Of a stretch of 64,000 bases of DNA, positions 54,555 through 62,435 are shown in pieces. The stretch's first letter is position 1; each line of letters begins with the position of its first letter. The position numbers were made by a program, and so were the translations under genes. Origin of the DNA: CAWBOV01 sp963790525 (GTDB lineage Bacteria > Actinomycetota > Actinomycetes > Mycobacteriales > Jatrophihabitantaceae); NCBI GenBank assembly GCA_963790525.1, contig CAWBOV010000003.1, positions 897,288-961,287 on the forward strand, read 5' to 3'. The notes under the pieces were generated by a model, which was not told where the DNA came from, made no database searches, and worked only from the letters and a program-made list of their open reading frames with translations.

Positions 54555-55199
54555 GTGACCCAGTCGGCCCCGCGGTGGAGTGAGCAGGCGGTCCCTGCCC
54601 GCCCCGACCCGATCGGCGACGCGGTCAACTCCGTGTCGGTCTGGAACATCGCCAACGGGCTGACGCTCGTCCGGTTGCTGCTCGTCCCCGTCTTCGCCGC
54701 GGCGTTCTTCCACGCCGGCGGTCACCACGGTGGCTGGCGGGTGATCGCGTGGGGCGTGTTCGCTGTCGCCTCCGTCACAGACCGCATCGACGGCGAGCTC
54801 GCGCGCCGCCGACACCTCATCACCGAACTCGGCAAGCTCGCCGACCCCATCGCCGACAAGGCACTCATCGGCACGGCGCTGGTCGGGCTGTCCATGCTCG
54901 GCGAGTTGCCGTGGTGGGTCACCGTCGTCGTCCTCGCCCGCGAACTCGGCGTCACCCTGCTGCGCTTCTGGGTGATCCGCCACGGGGTGATCCCCGCCAG
55001 TCGTGGCGGCAAGGTCAAGACCCTGCTGCAGGCCGTGGCCATCGGGCTCTACATCCTGCCGCTGACCGGCTGGCTGCACGCCGTCGCGATCGCGGTGATG
55101 GTGGCCGCCGTGATCCTCACTGTCGTGACCGGGCTGGACTACATCACGCGGGCGTTCACGCTGCGCCGCGCAGGCCGGGCCAAGGACGCGCTGCGATGA
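54555..55199 (+). CDS. pgsA: CDP-alcohol phosphatidyltransferase (PgsA type)
   Basis: A 214-residue membrane enzyme, by position the equivalent of M. tuberculosis pgsA3, making phosphatidylglycerol phosphate from CDP-diacylglycerol. The metal-binding pattern D-x2-D-G-x2-A-R-x8-G-x3-D-x3-D is complete (TDRIDGELARRRH ... GKLADPIAD, near residues 75-101). About six membrane helices. GTG 54555 follows rimO by four bases and the stop overlaps cinA (ATGA). Confidence 0.92.
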   Translation: MTQSAPRWSEQAVPARPDPIGDAVNSVSVWNIANGLTLVRLLLVPVFAAAFFHAGGHHGGWRVIAWGVFAVASVTDRIDGELARRRHLITELGKLADPIADKALIGTALVGLSMLGELPWWVTVVVLARELGVTLLRFWVIRHGVIPASRGGKVKTLLQAVAIGLYILPLTGWLHAVAIAVMVAAVILTVVTGLDYITRAFTLRRAGRAKDALR

Positions 55200-55774
55200 C
55201 CGACCTCCCGGCCGTCGATCGCGTCGACGGTCCGGTGGCACCGTCTGCCGACGGCCGCGCGGCACCGTATGCCGACGGCCGGGCGGCACCGTATGCCGAC
55301 GTCGCGGCGATCCACGCCACGCTGCGGGCGGCGCATGCCACCGTCGCCGTCGCGGAGTCGCTGACCGGCGGCCTGCTGACCGCGGCGCTCACCGAGACGG
55401 CAGGCGCGTCCGCGACGGTCCGCGGCGGCCTGGTCGTCTACGCCACCGAGCTCAAGGCCGCCCTGGCCGGCGTGTCGATCGACCTGCTCGCCGAGCGCGG
55501 GGCCGTGGACGCCGACGTCGCGCTGGAACTCGCCCGGGGAGCGCGTGTGCGCCTGGACGCCACCTTCGGTGTCGGGGTGACCGGAGTCGCGGGCCCGGAC
55601 GAGCAGGACGGCAAGCCCGTAGGCACCGTCTTCGTCGCGGTCGCAGGACCCGACGGGGAGACCGTGGCGCAGCGCAGCCTGCACGGCGACCGCCTGGAGA
55701 TCCGCCGGTTGAGCGTGGCCGCCGCCCTGGAACTCCTGGACCGGGAATCACGTTCCTACCTAGAGACGTTGTAA
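55196..55774 (+). CDS. cinA: CinA C-terminal domain protein (nicotinamide-nucleotide amidase type)
   Basis: A 192-residue protein with only the C-terminal CinA domain (PncC-like), which deamidates NMN in related enzymes. AVAESLTGGLL with the catalytic Ser lies near residues 50-60, and GVGVTGVAGPDEQDGKPVGTVFVA near 120-145. The N-terminal molybdopterin-like domain of full CinA is absent. A 24-bp repeat encodes a low-complexity N-terminal extension. Overlaps pgsA by 4 nt, matching the pgsA3-cinA order in mycobacteria. Confidence 0.9.
   Translation: MTDLPAVDRVDGPVAPSADGRAAPYADGRAAPYADVAAIHATLRAAHATVAVAESLTGGLLTAALTETAGASATVRGGLVVYATELKAALAGVSIDLLAERGAVDADVALELARGARVRLDATFGVGVTGVAGPDEQDGKPVGTVFVAVAGPDGETVAQRSLHGDRLEIRRLSVAAALELLDRESRSYLETL
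55235..55306 (+). repeat. Three 24-bp repeats at the start of cinA
   Basis: Three in-frame 24-bp units (55235-55258, 55259-55282, 55283-55306), the middle one encoding AAPYADGR. They lengthen the N terminus without affecting the domain and are likely to vary in copy number between strains. Confidence 0.7.
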
Positions 55775-55892
55775 TCACGTAAGCAAGGTGCTCGACCACG
55801 GTTCATGCCGGCTTCTCAGTCGTCGGACCACCCGTGACCAGCGAGTGTCAGTGACGACAGGTAGCGTGAACGAGAGGCTTAAGGGGGCCGAC

Positions 55893-56261
55893 ATGACAGT
55901 GATACGACAAGTGGTCGGCGAGGCCGTGCGCGGCGTGCGGCTGCGGCAACGGCGCACCCTGCGCGAGGTGTCGGCGCAGGCGCGGGTGAGCCTCGGTTAC
56001 CTCTCCGAGGTCGAGCGTGGCCAGAAGGAACCCTCCTCGGAGCTGCTCGCCGCGATCTGCGACGCGCTCGATGTGCGGTTGTCCGATCTCTTCGCGGAGG
56101 TCAGCGACACCATGCGCCGCCAGGAGAAGCTGGCCGACCACGCCAAGCTGATGTCCTCGACGGGCCGCCATCTCGGTCCGGCCCCGCATCCGGGACAGCA
56201 CCGCCCGCCGCTCTCGCCGCCGAACGCGTCGGCATCCGTACGGGCGACCGCCGCCGCCTGA
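55893..56261 (+). CDS. clgR: ClgR-type XRE transcriptional activator
   Basis: A 122-residue regulator with an N-terminal Cro/C1 helix-turn-helix (LREVSAQARVSLGYLSEVERGQKEPSSE, near residues 22-50, quoted parts only). It corresponds to ClgR (Rv2745c), which activates clp protease and pspA genes under envelope stress. ATG 55893 has AAGGGGG 6 nt upstream; a -10-like TAGCGT is at 55862-55867. A hairpin terminator follows. Confidence 0.9.
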   Translation: MTVIRQVVGEAVRGVRLRQRRTLREVSAQARVSLGYLSEVERGQKEPSSELLAAICDALDVRLSDLFAEVSDTMRRQEKLADHAKLMSSTGRHLGPAPHPGQHRPPLSPPNASASVRATAAA

Positions 56262-56279
56262 TCCACGTCGAGATCCCGC

Positions 56280-56306
56280 CTGCCCGCACGGTTTCCGTGC
56301 GGGCAG
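56280..56306 (+). terminator. clgR terminator
   Basis: A perfect 12-bp stem (56280-56291 with 56295-56306) with a TTT loop, 19 bases after the clgR stop. No T-run. It separates clgR from the leaderless tetR gene. Confidence 0.75.
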
Positions 56307-56394
56307 CGGTGTCTGCCGCCGATGACCTCGCGGCGACGACGGTCGTCGGCGCTGACCGCACGGCATCCGGCGGTGTGGGGTAGCGTCGCCCGCC

Positions 56395-57306
56395 ATGGCC
56401 GAGGAATACGTCGATCCGTTGACGGAGTACCTCATCCGCGCCACCGGGCCGGCCTCGGCGGCCGTCGCCACGACGCTCGTGTCCGACGAACCCGAGCCCG
56501 CCCGACCGGCTCCCGAGCGCCCCGCGCAGGGTCGGCCGCGTCCCGTCGCCGGGACGGCGGATCAGCCCGTGCGCCAGGACGCGACGCCTGAGGTCGAGCG
56601 TGTTGCTGCCGCCGGCGCCACGACTGCCCCTGTCACCGGTTCGGCTGGCACAGCCTCCACGCCGGCCGCCACCGTCTCACCGGCTGCCGCGGTCTCCGCG
56701 TCTGCCGCTCCGCGCCGCGAGGCGGGCACCCGGAGCCGCGCGGGGAACGCGATGGACCGCACGCGAGCTGCCTTGCTGGACGGTGCTCGAACCGTGATCG
56801 CCCGCAACGGCACGCGCATCACGATGGCCGATGTGGCGGCGACGGCAGGCGTGGCCAAGGCGACGCTGTACAACCACCTCCGCACCCGGGAGGACGTGCT
56901 CCGCGCGGTGCTGGACCACGAGATCGCCGCCATCGCGCACCAGGCGGCCGACCTGCCCCTCGATCGGGCACTGCGCGCCACCGCGGAGGCGATCTCGACG
57001 CATCCGCTCCGCGCGACGCTCGCGGACTCCGAACCGGCGACGATCGCCCAGCTGTCCCGGGTGATCAGGTCCGCCCCAGGGTGGGGTGACGTGGCCACGG
57101 CCGTGGACGCCGCCCTGGCACGCCACGGTTGTGACGGGACGGACGAGGTGCTGCGGTGGTTGGCGTCGCTGCTCATCAACCCGCTGGACTCGGCGGGCAT
57201 CGAACGTGCGGTGACGGTCCTGCTCGACGGCTTGCCGAGTGCTGCCGGCCGGAGCACGGATGCGTCCGTGTCCGAGGCGCTCGCGGCCCCCGCGCCCCGG
57301 CTCTAG
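56395..57306 (+). CDS. TetR-family regulator with long disordered N terminus
   Basis: A 303-residue protein. Residues 1-115 are Pro/Ala/Thr-rich and probably disordered, unusual for TetR proteins, which normally begin at the helix-turn-helix. The DNA-binding domain starts near 120 with the recognition region TMADVAATAGVAKATLYNHL (about 143-162). The C-terminal ligand domain is not assignable. TAGCGT (56381-56386) ends 8 nt before the ATG, so it is leaderless. It sits between clgR and pspA and may regulate pspA. Confidence 0.85.
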   Translation: MAEEYVDPLTEYLIRATGPASAAVATTLVSDEPEPARPAPERPAQGRPRPVAGTADQPVRQDATPEVERVAAAGATTAPVTGSAGTASTPAATVSPAAAVSASAAPRREAGTRSRAGNAMDRTRAALLDGARTVIARNGTRITMADVAATAGVAKATLYNHLRTREDVLRAVLDHEIAAIAHQAADLPLDRALRATAEAISTHPLRATLADSEPATIAQLSRVIRSAPGWGDVATAVDAALARHGCDGTDEVLRWLASLLINPLDSAGIERAVTVLLDGLPSAAGRSTDASVSEALAAPAPRL

Positions 57307-57421
57307 GCTGAGTTCTAGGCTGACGATGCGGGATCCGGTTCGGCCGGGAGCGTGTGATGTCGGGAACGTGGCGGCCGAACCGCTCGTTCCTCCGTTCTGC
57401 AACCCTCGAAAGGTGACGTAG

Positions 57422-58270
57422 ATGGCGAAGGCGAACCCGCTCATCCGGGCGTGGAAGTACACCAGCGCCTGGTTCGGTGCCAAGGTCGACGAGAAGGCCG
57501 ACCCCAAGATCCAGATCCAGCAGGCGATCCAGGAGGCCCAGCGCCAGCACGAGGCGCTCAGTCGCCAGGCAGCCAGCGTCATCGGCAACCAGCGCCAGCT
57601 GGAGATGAAGCTCGATCGTCAGCTGAACACCGTCGAGGACCTCAAGGCGCAGGCTCGGCAGGCGCTCGTCCTCGCCGATCGCGCCCGCGCCGGGGGAGAC
57701 GAGGCCAAGGCAGCGGAGTTCGAGCAGACCGCACAAGCCCTCGCCTCGCAGCTGGTCAACAGCGAGCAGAGCGTCGAGGACCTCAAGCAGCTGCACGACC
57801 AGGCGATCGGGGCGGCGCAGCAGGCGCGCGAGGCGGTGCAGAACAATGCCGTCATGCTGGAGCAGAAGCTCAGCGAGCGCACCAAGCTGCTGAGCCAGCT
57901 GGACCAGGCCAAGATGCAGGAGCAGGTGTCGGCGTCGCTGAGCCAGATCAGCGAGCTGGCCGCACCGACGAACGTGCCGACGTTGGACGAGGTCCGGGAC
58001 AAGATCGAGCGGCGTTACGCCACCGCCCTCGGCCAGGCCGACCTCGCCGCCAACTCCACGCAGGGCCGCATGCTCGAGGTCAAGCGGGCGACGGCGGACA
58101 TGAAGGGCTCGGCGCGGCTGGAGGAGATCCGTGCAGCACTGCACGGCGACACGACGGCGGTCGCTCAGCCGGCCGTGGACGCGGCGACTCCGCGCAGCGT
58201 CGAGGCGGCGCCGCCGGACCTGACCAAGGCACCGCAGACCGAGAGCCGGCCCGACCCGCTGCAGGGCTGA
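57422..58270 (+). CDS. pspA: PspA/IM30 family phage-shock protein (35-kDa antigen homologue)
   Basis: A 282-residue coiled-coil protein that polymerises on stressed membranes and preserves their integrity. It begins with the amphipathic region MAKANPLIRAWKYTSAWF and continues as long Gln/Ala/Glu-rich helices (about residues 25-235) before a disordered Pro/Thr tail. Position after clgR matches Rv2744c. AAAGGTGA lies just upstream of the ATG. Confidence 0.94.
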   Translation: MAKANPLIRAWKYTSAWFGAKVDEKADPKIQIQQAIQEAQRQHEALSRQAASVIGNQRQLEMKLDRQLNTVEDLKAQARQALVLADRARAGGDEAKAAEFEQTAQALASQLVNSEQSVEDLKQLHDQAIGAAQQAREAVQNNAVMLEQKLSERTKLLSQLDQAKMQEQVSASLSQISELAAPTNVPTLDEVRDKIERRYATALGQADLAANSTQGRMLEVKRATADMKGSARLEEIRAALHGDTTAVAQPAVDAATPRSVEAAPPDLTKAPQTESRPDPLQG

Positions 58271-58356
58271 GCCCCGAGGCTCGGACACCACGCCCGACCC
58301 GACCTGCTGACGGGCAGAACCGGGGCTGCGGTCGTCTCGACTGCTCGGCGGTGCGG

Positions 58357-59148
58357 TCAACCCGCCGCCGGTTGGCACTGTGGACACCAGAACGTGGTGC
58401 GCTGCTGCGGGGCCTGCCCGATCTGGCCGCTGACGATCGGGGTGCGGCACCGCCTGCAGGGTTGACCCTGTCGGCGGTAGACCCAGTGCTGCTCGCCGCG
58501 GGCCAGGCTCCCCGTCGTCGACTGCTCCGGATGATCCCGGTTGGCGCGCAGGAGCCGGAAGCACGTGCGCATCAGCCCGTCGAGGTCGGCCACCTTCGCG
58601 ATCGGCGTGTGCGGCCGTGTCCGGTGCACGAACAACACCTCGGCGGCGTACATGTTCCCGACTCCGGCGAGGGTGCGCTGATCCAGCAGGACCTCGGCGA
58701 CCGGGCGATCGGGGTGTTCCGCGGCCCGTGCCGCGGCGAGGGATGGGTCCCAGTCGGGTCCCAGCAGATCGGGCCCCAGATGCCCCACCCATCGGTCCTC
58801 CTCGCCGGTCGGGGCGATGGCGAGGTCGTGGATCCGGCTCCCGACCGCGAGCCACTCGTCGTTGCCCAGAACTGCGCGCACGTCGAAGGCGGCCAGCAGG
58901 CGACGGGCCTCGGCGGGCCGGACGATGCGCCACGAACCGTCCATGCGCAGATGGCTGTGCAGGGTGTGCCCGCCCTCGGTGCGCACCAGCAGGTGTTTGC
59001 CGCGGGAGACGACCTCGCTGACCCGCTCGCCTCGGAGATCGGCCAGCGCCAGCTGCGGTACGCGCAGGTCGAACGCGGTCAGCGCCCGTCCTGCCAGGGC
59101 GAGGTCCAGGCGGTGGGCGGTGAGCCAGACGGTGTCACCCTCGGGCAT
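58357..59148 (-). CDS. Nei-family DNA glycosylase (Nei2 type)
   Basis: A 263-residue endonuclease VIII-like enzyme beginning PEGDT after the initiator. LLDQRTLAGVGNMYAAEVLF near residues 155-174 is the helix-two-turn-helix, and the zinc finger CRRC...CPQC ends the protein. It is the second Fpg/Nei protein in the window and lies next to lhr, as nei2 (Rv3297) does beside lhr (Rv3296) in M. tuberculosis; the pair is thought to act together in repair. Confidence 0.92.
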   Translation of the reverse strand: MPEGDTVWLTAHRLDLALAGRALTAFDLRVPQLALADLRGERVSEVVSRGKHLLVRTEGGHTLHSHLRMDGSWRIVRPAEARRLLAAFDVRAVLGNDEWLAVGSRIHDLAIAPTGEEDRWVGHLGPDLLGPDWDPSLAAARAAEHPDRPVAEVLLDQRTLAGVGNMYAAEVLFVHRTRPHTPIAKVADLDGLMRTCFRLLRANRDHPEQSTTGSLARGEQHWVYRRQGQPCRRCRTPIVSGQIGQAPQQRTTFWCPQCQPAAG

Positions 59149-59160
59149 GACGGAACCAGC

Positions 59161-62100
59161 TCACGCGCGCAGTCGCAGGCCGCCGCGAGGAGTCGGGCGG
59201 AAACCGGCCGCTTCGAGCGCGGCGCCGAGCGCTGACTCGCTCACCGGCGCGCCGTCAGCACGCTCCACCGCGAGCTTGCCCAGCACGCCGTCGCGCACAG
59301 CCAGGGCAAGCGCGTCGGCGGCCGGCGTCAGCAGCGGCATCTCGGCGGAGAACGACAGGAGCGTCCGCCCGCCACGCTCGATGTACAGCACACACGCGCC
59401 GTCCACCAGCACCACCAGGGCTCCGGCCTTGCGTGCCGGCTGGTGGCCCCGCTTGGGGTCGGTGCCCGCGCCGTCCGATGCGGTCGGCGCGTCGGCTCGG
59501 TCCGCGGCGCGCTCCGGCCACGGCAACGCTGCACCGTAGGGATTGGCCGGGTCGGTCGCGGCCAGGACGAGCGTCGTCGGCGAGGTGGTCATGCCGCCCG
59601 CACCGTGCGCCCGGCTGTCTCCGCGCGCCCGGTTGTCACCGTGCGCCGGCTGTCACCGTGAGCCCGGCTGTCACCGTGCGCCCTGGTGCTGTCGATCCTC
59701 GCGTCCTCGGCCCGCGCCCTGAGGGCGTCCACCGCCCCCGGCATCGCGAACTGCGCCGCGCCCAGCCCCTCGACGAAGTACCCGCGCCTGGCCCGGCCCG
59801 CCTCTTCGGCCGCCTTCAGCACCGGGTAGACGCCGCCGAACCCACCTGGCAACCGTTCCGCCCCGACCGCGCCGCGGGTCACCACACCGTGACGGTCGAG
59901 AAGGGCCTCCGCCGCGGCGTAGGCGCGCCGGGTGGGATCGAGATCGCGCGCCGGGACCCGCGACCACCGCCCTGCCACCAGGGCGGGCGTCGACGCGGTG
60001 CCGTGCCTGGCGTCCACCGCGGCCGTCGCTGCCAGACCGCGGTAGCGGCCGTAGCGCGTCCGCGGCGACCTGGCGCGTTTCGCATGCGTGGAGCGACCCG
60101 CACCGTCCAGCAGGGCACGCACGACGGCGATGGTGTCGTTGGTGACCTGCCCCGCCCAGACGAGATCCCACAAGGCCGCGGTCACCTCGCTGTCGAGTCC
60201 ACCGACCCGGTCACGGATGGTCCGGAAGAAGAGGGCCTGGTCACCGTCCAGGGCAGCGAGAACCGACTCGTGGACCGGTGTCGCGGAGATCGCCGACGGC
60301 ACCGGCAACAACAGGTCCGCGGCATCGGCAGGGGCGAAGGCGATCCAGCCGTCGTTGCTGCCGAGCGATCCGGCACCGCACCAGATCAGCTCGCCCGCCG
60401 CCGTGAGCTCGTCCAGTAGTGCCGGGGTGTAACCGGCCACGCGATTCGGCAGGACCAGGGTCTCCAGCGCGCTGGCCGGGAGCGGGACGCCGGCAAGTTG
60501 CTCGATCGTCCGCAGCACCGCTTCGGTGCCCCGCCCGCGCGCGCCCACGCCCTGCCAGGCAGGAAGGAACCGGCCCAGGGTCTCCGGAGCCACCGGCTCC
60601 ACCTCCCGGCGCAGCGCCGCGAGGGAACGGCGACGGATCGAGCGCAGCACCTCGGCGTCGCACCATTCGGTTCCGGCCGCGCCCGGGCGGAATTCCCCCT
60701 GGAGAACGCGCCCCGCGCCGCGGAGTCGGTCGAGGGCCGTCACGACGACGGCGACCCCCAGCCCCAGGCGCGTCGCCACGTCGGCGGCGTGGAACGGTCC
60801 GTGCGTCCGGGCGAATCGGGCCACCAGGTCGCCGAGCGGATCCCGGACCGGCTCGGTGAAGACCTCGGGAACCCCGACCGGCAAGGCCACCCCGAGCGCA
60901 TCGCGCAGGCGGCCGGCGTCCTCGATGGCGAGCCACCGTTCCTCGCCGGTGATACGGACGCGGATGGCACGCCGTGACGCCTCCAGCTCCACGAGCTCGT
61001 CGGCGGTCGCTCCCCTCGCGAGCGCCTCCGCGGTGCTGAGATCGCCCATGCCCCGCAGGAGGTCGTGCACCGCGTCGATGCCGTGGGCCGCGCGATTGTC
61101 GACCAGGCGCTGCAACTCCGCCTCGATCTGGGCCAGGGCATCAGGATCGAGCAGCTCGCGGAGATCGGCGGAGCCGAGCAGATCCGACAGCAGCGCCGAG
61201 TCCAGGGACAGCGCCTGCGCGCGGCGCTCGGCCAGGGGCGCATCGCCGTCGTAGAGGAACATCCCGACGTAGCCGAAGAGCAGCGACCGGGCGAAGGGCG
61301 ACGGTTGCGTGGTCTCCACCTCGACCACGCGAACCCGGCGAGCTGCGATGTCGCCCATCAGCGCACGCAGTCCGGGGACGTCGAACACGTCCTGCAGGCA
61401 CTCGCGCATGGCCTCCAGGACGACCGGGAACTGCCCGTACTCCGATGCGACCTGCAGCAACTGGTTCGCGCGCTGGCGCTGCTGCCAGAGCGGGGCGCGC
61501 CGGCGTGGATCGCGCTTGGGGAGCAGCAGGGACCGGGCGGCGCACTCGCGGAATCGCGCCGCGAACAGCGCGGACCCGCCGACCTCGCCGGTCACCATCG
61601 CCTCGACGTCGTCGGCCTCGAACACGGCCAGGTCGGCGCTGGGCGGCTCGCCGTCGGTCTCCGGAAGTCGCAGGACGATCCCGTCGTCGGCGTGCATGGT
61701 CTGCACGTCCAGGCCGCTGCGTTCGCGCAGGCGCGCGGCGAGAAGGAGTGCCCAGGGAGCGTTCACCGGAGCGCCGAACGGCGAGTGGATGACCAGTCGC
61801 CAGTCCCCGAGCTCGTCGCGGAACCGCTCGATGACCACCGTGCGGTCATCCGGGAGGTGCCCGGTCGCCGCGCGCTGGTCCTCCAGGTAGGCGAGCAGGT
61901 TGGTGGTGCCCCACTCGTCCAGCCCGGCCTGACGGGCCCGCTCGGTGGCCACCGGTGTGGCGGCCGCGCCGAGTTCCCGCACGAACGCCCCGAGCGCCCG
62001 CCCCAGTTCGGCGGGCCGGCCGGGGGAGTCGCCCTTCCAGAACGGCATCCGCCCGATCTGCCCGGGCGCAGGAGTGACCAGGACCCGGTCGTGCGTGATG

Positions 62101-62435
62101 TCCTCGATCAGCCAGGACGACGAGCCCAGCAGGAAGACGTCTCCTACGCGCGACTCGTACACCATCTCCTCGTCGAGTTCGCCCACCCGGCGCCCAGGGC
62201 CCTCGCCCGTGGCCAGGAACACGCCGAACATGCCGCGGTCGGGGATGGTGCCGCCGGAGGTCACGGCCAGCCGCTGCGCACCCGGACGGGGAGTGAGCTC
62301 GTCGGTGACGCGGTCCCACACCAACCTGGGACGGAGCTCGGCGAAATCGTCGGACGGATAGCGCCCCGCCAGCATGTCGAGAGTGGCGGCCGAGTGCTCG
62401 GCCGCCGCCCGGCATTGGCCGCCACTCTCCGACAT
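59161..62435 (-). CDS. lhr: Lhr-type helicase, C-terminal part only (frameshifted and truncated)
   Basis: The region downstream of the two RecA motor domains in the roughly 1,500-residue Lhr helicases. LAGRYPSDDFAEL, VTSGGTIPDRG, DDRTVVIERFRDELGDW and GEVGGSALFAARFREC are typical. The helicase motors should lie beyond 62,400 but are replaced by an inverted copy, so the truncation is probably artificial. Near the 3' end a missing base at about 59645 splits off the last 143 residues (LVLAATDPANPYGAALPWPE), which belong to Lhr. Restoring it extends an AHGDSR hexapeptide repeat and reads through. Overlap with the downstream frame is ATGA. Confidence 0.85.
59601..59690 (-). repeat. 18-bp hexapeptide-coding repeats in the Lhr linker
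   Basis: About five copies of an 18-bp unit encoding AHGDSR or variants on the minus strand. One copy (about 59642-59658) is 17 bp, lacking one C, and this is exactly where the lhr frame breaks. Confidence 0.7.
62385..62406. repeat. Hairpin at the fold-back junction
   Basis: A perfect 10-bp stem with a 2-nt loop inside the lhr coding sequence. The long inverted copy begins a few bases to its right, so this hairpin probably primed or guided the strand switch. Confidence 0.7.
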
